The notes under the pieces were generated by a model that was not told where the DNA came from, searched no databases, and was given only the letters and a program-made list of their open reading frames with translations. From assembly GCA_014706295.1 (NCBI GenBank), contig JACSVZ010000006.1, positions 25,974,629 through 26,038,628 on the forward strand: a DNA stretch of 64,000 nucleotides. The letters are read 5' to 3'. The stretch's first letter is position 1. Each line of letters starts with the position of its first letter. The position numbers and the translations under genes are program-made. This stretch comes from Lycocorax pyrrhopterus obiensis. Its lineage: Eukaryota > Chordata > Aves > Passeriformes > Paradisaeidae. Of the stretch, positions 58,332-64,000 are shown in pieces.

Positions 58332-61300
58332 GTAAAGAACTCCTTTTTGATTGTGGTAATTCTTCTGAAGCTGAATCCTTCTATTGAAATGTTTGTGTGT
58401 GTTACTATATATTAAAAAATTATTCCGTCTCCTGACCTATCACTTCTGAAAAGATACATGTTATCTGGCCAAAGTTTCTTGAGTATAATCATTGTTGGGC
58501 TAATCCTTTTCTCCTTAGCTTGTGTACTTTCCGCTTATTCTGTTCTTTGGACTGTTGAATTATTCCTTGCTCTTGGAGCACTGCCACACACCAGTCTGCA
58601 GCAGGATTTTTAGCTTATTTCCTGCAAATGTCTTTTTCCCCATTCCTCATGTCTTTCTCTCTTGCTGATTTTTTTCATCTTCCTTCTGCTTGGAGAACTG
58701 CTGATTTGTCAAGCTACGCAGGGAGGTTACAGGATGACTTCCTTTTTAAAACATGTCATCTTCCCTAAGAGATGATGAAATTAATTTTAAAGGACCTGGA
58801 AATTTGAGAGTGCAAATTCAGCGGTGCCTCAGTCTGGAAGACATGTGCCTGGAGGACAGTTGTGAAAATACAGGAAAATTCTTGGTTTCTGATCATGTAT
58901 GTTAAGCAGCTGTGTTGCTAAGTAATCTATTGACTGGAGAGTGAAAACAGAGTTCTGGATAATTCTTAAATTGCAGGTGAAGAAAAGATAAATTGCCGAT
59001 AACTTAAATGTCTGTATAGCATGGAGTGGGGAAATAAAGATCTTTGTCTGCTAGCACAGCTAAATCCTGTGTTTTCTCTTTTTTTCAGAGTTGCCAATTT
59101 GTATTTCCTATTTCTAGTTGTCCTAAATTGGGTTCCTCTGGTGGAAGCTTTCCAAAAAGAAATTACAATGCTACCTCTGATAGGGGTTCTGACAATTATT
59201 GCAGTGAAGGATGGTCTGGAAGATTACTCAAGGTACAAAATGGATAAACAGATAAACAACTTGGTAACCAAAGTATATAGCAGGTAAGAGACAACAGTCT
59301 TTGTGATTTATTGTTGTTATTTGAGTACAACTATTATGTGAAAAAGTTGGTGATAATTCTTTTGGTTACTTTCTGGATCCTTATAGAATCATAAAATAAT
59401 GTAATTTGTAACACGTCTCTGAAAGTCATCTGGTCTTAACCCCCTCCTCAAAGCAGGGCTGTTTAGATCAGTTCACTCAAGGACTAGTTGAGACTTGGTC
59501 ACCCATTTTGTTAAATGGTTATCAAATTAGTGTAAAATTTGCCAAAAAAAATTTTGCTTTGAGGCAAGTGAGTTCATGCATGTGTTTGTACTGTATTAAC
59601 CAAGGTACTTTGACTAGTTAAGCGTTGTTGTACATAGCATTTGTTTTGAGAGGTGTATTTTTAATTCCTCTAAAATGTTTTCATGGAAATTGAAAGGCTG
59701 CTAGTTTATCGCTCATTAATGGCGTCATGTTGTACTCATAATGTGATACCATTTCCCCAAAGAGAGCAAGATAGTTTTCTATTTGAGTGCATCACACAGT
59801 TTGGTACAAATGTTAGCATCTGTGTCCCACAGTGCAGGACTTCAATATTACAGACTGTGAGTGCAAGTCAGGCGTGGAGTCTGCTAGTGGCAAGTCTGCT
59901 AGGCAGTTATTATCCTGGATAATAAAAAGATAGGAATGCAAACTGATCATATTCTAAATTAACCATCAGAAAACTTCTTTGAGTATGTATCAGTGCTGCA
60001 CACATGATTATTTTTCTTTTATGCCTGTCATAAAAGGATATTCCAAGCATGAAAAATACAGAGATTAAGGAAGTATAGTGAATGCTTTTTCTTTCTCGCA
60101 TGCTCTGTTTCCATGTGGGGAAACAAGTATTTTGGAAAATGTCACTTTTGATGTGTTATAGTAGCCATCACAAATAGCACCTGTAGGTTTTTCTCAGTTT
60201 CAGTTTATGCATTTGTAAAAAATCACTTTTCTTCTATGTATTTCAGGAAGGAGAAGAAATACATAGATGAGTGCTGGAAAAATGTCAATGTTGGGGACTT
60301 CGTCCGGCTTTCACGTAATGAAATCATTCCTGCTGACATGGTGCTGTTATATTCTAGTGACCTGGATGGGATCTGTTACATTGAGACTGCAGGCCTTGAT
60401 GGAGAAACCAATCTAAAGCAGAGACAAGTGGTGAAAGGATATTCAGAGCAGGTGAGAATTGTGCTTTTCTAGGGGTGGAAGAAAGCTGACATGACAGGTG
60501 GTGAACTAAAAAAACCCAAACAACTCAGCCCTCTAGACTGTGTAATTCATGGTAGCTCAGCAATCCCCATCTGAACATCAAGGTACTAGGTAACACAGTT
60601 ATAATTTGTTGCTTGAGATAGTTGTTTTGGAGCACATCTTTGCATGTTCACGTAACCCAGAGAAAGACAAATCTGTTTCAAGTAATGAAAACCAGCGAAA
60701 TTAACAATTCAGGTAAACATCGAGTAGTTACTTATGGTGCATAACAGGTCATGGGTGAGAAATTTGAGTTTTTTAGGAGGGACTCCTGTTCTGTGTGAAT
60801 ACCTAGAGAGAAGAGCAGGTATTATCTTTTCACTGTTTTTTCATATTGCAAACGCGTTGTTACTTCCATACAATACTTTAATATTATACCTAGCAGCCAA
60901 AATGCTGGAGGCTGGCACAAAAAAGACGATATTAAAAGATGAAAGAATCCTGACATTTCTGTAGTCCTCAGTTCTGCTGCTGAAACACCGTACTGAAAAC
61001 AGCAGCAGGGAGCTTCAGTGTTGTTCGTAACAACAGACTGTTTAGTCCTCTGGGATAAAATTACCTGAGCCAGTTCTGAATTTACAGCAGTGGTAAGGAA
61101 GTGAGGAGAAGTTGTCTCTAAGTGCTGTTACTTAATGGGTGTGGTAATACCAAAGGCATGATGTGCTTATTCCATTATAGTTACATGCTTACTTTTATTT
61201 TTACTTCTGTTTTTATTTTTATTTCTTGATTTAATCTTAAAACAGCAAGGCAGGAAGGACTGTTTGATCCTTCTCTATATACGTATTATTACACAGAGCA

Positions 61301-63897
61301 AAATTCCAGTGGTTTCCGTCTTTATTGTCTCCCTCCTTTAGGGACCTTTACACAAAATCCAAGTAATTCTAATTCTGCTAAAATTTAAATCTTCTCTTTT
61401 GTGCCAGGAAACATAGGAAAACTTCTCAAGAAATAAGGTACAAAAGCTTCTACTTTCAGTATTTGCTTTGCCAAAATTACGATTATAATGAAAAAATATA
61501 GAAAATAAACTTATAGTCCAGGAAGATCTGAGTGTCCATATCAAGATACCTACTTTTGGACATAGTTTTTGTAACCTCTGTTTCATGCTGGCAGAATGTA
61601 GACAGCTGCATCCACTATAGATTACACCCAGAGTTCCAGTGCTTTCTGTTTCAAGGTATATTACAAGAGGCTCTACTAGCAATATATATCTAGATGTTTC
61701 CAGACAGTAGAAGAAAAGAATTGACTGCTTTGGCTATTTCACTTTGAGGGTAGTTCTTATTTGGGTAATCATTGTACAGTGCAAAATTCTTGAAAAGCAT
61801 CAATCAAGTATTCTGTCTAACATTTTACAGAAATGTTGTACCTCCTGTGCAACTCAGCGTGAGAAGGGTCAGTGGAGAGGCAGGTCTTCCACAGTTAACT
61901 AAATTTGCAAAGAGACTGAACGTATCTGTATGTCGAAGGCTGTGTTCATATTGATTTCAGGTTAATACAGTGCAACACATCAATACAGCAAAACATAGCA
62001 AAAAAAGTCTTTTAATCAAGCTAGCAAAGTACTTGTTAACAATATGATGTCTTCTGAGTTTCAAATTCTACTTACAGGATTGTGTTTTAAGCTCACAGTT
62101 GCTATTCTGCCTGTGTGAAGTCATCCAGTTGAGGGAGTGCAGCCTTCTCAGAGACCTGTAATTATGTAGAAGATATATTCAGTAACACCTGTGAGTTAGA
62201 GAATGCTTAGGAGTATGAAACCTTAAACTGGTCACTAGGGCTTTTTTTAAAGTGTAGAACAAATGGCTTTCCAAAGAGTTAGTGGCAGGTGCTCAGCTTG
62301 GAAATGACTCAGTTATACCAGAGGCAAGTCTGTTTTATTCTAGAGACTAGAAGCATACTCATATGCCATTAATTGAAATTAAATCGCAATAGCAGGTAAT
62401 TCCAAAGATAAGGCCTTTTGGCTTTTCTCGTGCTTCTCATCGTGTTTCATTCTTACTAATACAGGATACTCGTTTCACTTGACTTTTCTCTTCATTGAAG
62501 AGCTCACCTGCTCTTCGTTTGCAACATGTACTTCTGGTCATTCGTAACAGCCCTTTCTTTGGTACTTGTAAGTCTCAAACATCATTGCAAAGTTCTACCT
62601 GCTTTCTTTGTGTTAGCACGGAAACCATCCTGGTCATGGTATTGGGAAAAAAAGTCTGTTTGCAAGAAATTCTGCTTGAAGAGAAGATAGTGCCTCTTCT
62701 AATTTTTTGTCATAAAATGAAAAAATCTATGGGAAATCTCTGCCTTTCAGATGTTCTTACTGCTTTTGGTTTTTCTTCTTCCTCCTCATCCTTCCACCCA
62801 TTTTTGGCCTCTCCAGTGTTCTCAAAATATCAGCAATTCAGCTGAGACTTGCCAGTGTTTAATATTTACTAGGAAGTCCTATGATGTGTAAGTCCGATTT
62901 ATGCTGGGTAGGAGACCATCAACACCACTAGCAACCTACAGTTTAGAAGCTGAATTGCTAAGATAGTTATATCTCAACCTCTGAATTTATGATGTTTTTA
63001 ATTTCTGTCACATTTTGTCTGAGTTCTCTGGGTTTTTTTTTCTTCCCATGGCTTTAGGTCTCTGAAATTGATCCAGAAGAATTTTCCAGTAGGATAGAGT
63101 GTGAAAATCCTAACAACGACCTCAGTCATTTCCGAGGCTTTGTGTAAGTAGGTTTGCTGGCTCTTTAAACTATTGTCATTTGCTTTGACATAATTTTCAG
63201 AGATCTCTTAATGTTTGCTTTAAGAAATAACAATATGGATAGAGGTCAGTTTGCACCATTATGTTTCTGAGTGCAGCCCAACAGACAGAGCTCCAGAAGG
63301 GTTTTCTGAGCAGCAGATTGGGCACTAATGCTTTTTATTTTGTATTAAATATTTTCAACATCTTAGGTCAGGCTGTTTAGCGATTGTGTATTTCATACTT
63401 GAAATACCTGTTTTAAATCTGCTCATCATAACATATGGTATCTACAGTATTTGGTCTGGACCAAGGCCTGACTGGGCAAGCTGCATTGCTTAGAATTGGA
63501 AATCAAAAGGACTGGCTTCCTTTCCTACTCTGATTTGTTTTGTGTAACCTTCAGTCAGTTGATCAAGCTCCTTTTGACCAGGATGCCTATCTGTGTCTTT
63601 TCTTCTGCATTTGTGTTAGGGGTTTCCTTCATGCTTAGTGTTGGAAGGGACCTTAAGGGACTAGATGATTAGAGATGTCAGGATGGCAGTCAGTGACTTG
63701 CAGGTTCTTTGGGAAATCTGTTCCTAATGTTTTTGGGAAGCCTGATTGGTAATTGCTGGAGTCCTACAGCTGATGTGCTTTTTTTCACAGTGAGCATTCA
63801 AACATGGATCGCGTGGGTCTCAGCAAGGAAAACTTACTGCTCCGAGGATGCACAGTAAGAAACACAGAAGCTGTGGTAGGCATAGTGGTATATGCAG
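58066..63897 (+). CDS. ATP10D: P4-type ATPase ATP10D, 5' part (runs off the window)
   Basis: Class V P4-ATPase that moves lipid across membranes toward the cytosolic leaflet; human ATP10D is reported to act on glucosylceramide and to need the CDC50A (TMEM30A) partner. Five coding exons (266, 195, 205, 86 and 107 nt) give 286 codons and one base of a family about 1,400 residues long; the phosphorylation (DKTGT) and ATP-binding domains lie beyond the window. Seen: [20 protein letters not shown] (about 69-88), M1 (91-107, [12 protein letters not shown]), M2 (about 114-129), the start of the actuator domain with [15 protein letters not shown] (181-188) and the DGET motif (205-208), then [12 protein letters not shown] and [13 protein letters not shown]. 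The start ATG has G at -3 and +4. Paralogues ATP10A and ATP10B are less likely because of the GABRB1-COMMD8 neighbourhood. Splice phases join without break. Confidence 0.96.
58332..59088 (+). other. ATP10D intron 2
   Basis: A 757-bp intron. Nothing was recognised inside. Confidence 0.9.
59089..59283 (+). CDS. ATP10D: ATP10D exon 3: M1 and M2 helices
   Basis: The 195-nt exon lies between acceptor tttttcag and donor gtaaga. It reads [20 protein letters not shown], then [20 protein letters not shown] and [13 protein letters not shown]. It forms the first transmembrane hairpin and the entry to the actuator domain. Confidence 0.96.
59284..60246 (+). other. ATP10D intron 3
   Basis: A 963-bp intron with an old antisense CR1 piece at about 59386-59505. 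Confidence 0.9.
59386..59505 (-). mobile_element. CR1 LINE 3' end fragment, antisense
   Basis: It reads as a reversed CR1 3' end: tatagaatcataaaat, then gtctctgaaagtcatctggt, ttaaccccctcctcaaagca and gggctgtttagatcagttc. It is well diverged. Confidence 0.78.
60247..60451 (+). CDS. ATP10D: ATP10D exon 4: actuator domain with DGET
   Basis: The 205-nt exon follows acceptor gtatttcag and ends GAGCAG|GTGAGA. It encodes [33 protein letters not shown], and [18 protein letters not shown] is the P4-ATPase actuator motif that drives dephosphorylation. Confidence 0.96.
60452..63057 (+). other. ATP10D intron 4
   Basis: A 2606-bp AT-rich intron. No exon or repeat family was recognised. Confidence 0.9.
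63058..63143 (+). CDS. ATP10D: ATP10D exon 5
   Basis: The 86-nt exon lies between acceptor ggctttag and donor gtaagt. It encodes [20 protein letters not shown] and DLSHFRGF, part of the actuator domain. Confidence 0.94.
63144..63790 (+). other. ATP10D intron 5
   Basis: A 647-bp intron. A short reversed CR1-like piece lies near 63638-63672. Confidence 0.9.
63638..63672 (-). mobile_element. Short CR1-like fragment
   Basis: gttggaagggaccttaaggg followed by actagatgatta resembles the reversed last 35 bases of CR1. It is too short to be sure. Confidence 0.4.
63791..63897 (+). CDS. ATP10D: ATP10D exon 6
   Basis: The 107-nt exon lies between acceptor tttcacag and donor gttagt. It encodes [20 protein letters not shown] and [14 protein letters not shown], breaking one base into a glycine codon. 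The next exon is beyond the window. Confidence 0.95.
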
Positions 63898-64000
63898 GTT
63901 AGTGAACTGCCCTGGTTTTCACAGATTGCCTTGCAAACAAAATAGTTATGTGCCCTAAGAAACAGTATTGTACAAAGGGGAACTGGGAGAGTAAAAGCTT
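63898..64000 (+). other. ATP10D intron 6, start only
   Basis: The intron begins at gttagt and runs past the window edge. Confidence 0.85.

Overview
This is vertebrate nuclear DNA, most likely from a bird. It has AT-rich introns and intergenic DNA, intron-split genes with vertebrate splice sites, three CpG islands, and several CR1 retroposon 3' ends finishing in the ATTCTATG-type tail typical of sauropsids. No bacterial, phage or organellar genes were seen. The species cannot be fixed from the sequence alone.

Three conserved protein-coding genes lie in the order GABRB1 (+), COMMD8 (-), ATP10D (+). This is the gene order known on human chromosome 4p12. Bases 1-16614 hold no recognisable exon and read as part of a large upstream GABRB1 intron, with one CR1 copy (about 6950-7297) and an isolated CpG island (about 12790-13030). 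The last four coding exons of GABRB1 are at 16615-16752, 16860-17012, 18315-18565 and 25362-25709. They encode the end of the GABA-binding domain, the four membrane helices and the cytoplasmic loop.

From 25710 to about 32225 is GABRB1 3' flank and the tail-to-tail gap to COMMD8. The complete COMMD8 gene lies on the minus strand at 32399-37208, with five coding exons and 176 codons. It starts in a CpG island with a perfect NRF-1 palindrome. About 11.6 kb of intergenic DNA (37350-48840) separates it head-to-head from ATP10D.

The ATP10D promoter is a second CpG island at about 48850-49460, with a non-coding first exon whose donor is at 49155/49156. The first 286 codons lie on five coding exons (58061-63897), and the gene runs off the right edge.

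The genes are not an operon and do not share one pathway. GABRB1 is a synaptic chloride-channel subunit, COMMD8 belongs to the Commander endosomal-recycling complex, and ATP10D is a P4-ATPase lipid flippase. No clearly new biological system was found. The oddest structure is a direct repeat of about 570 bp, in the same orientation, whose two copies (46683-47252 and 49573-50154) flank the ATP10D promoter. Also worth a look are the isolated intronic CpG island in GABRB1, a possible upstream ORF overlapping the ATP10D start, and a signal-peptide-like antisense exon candidate at 26721-26783.
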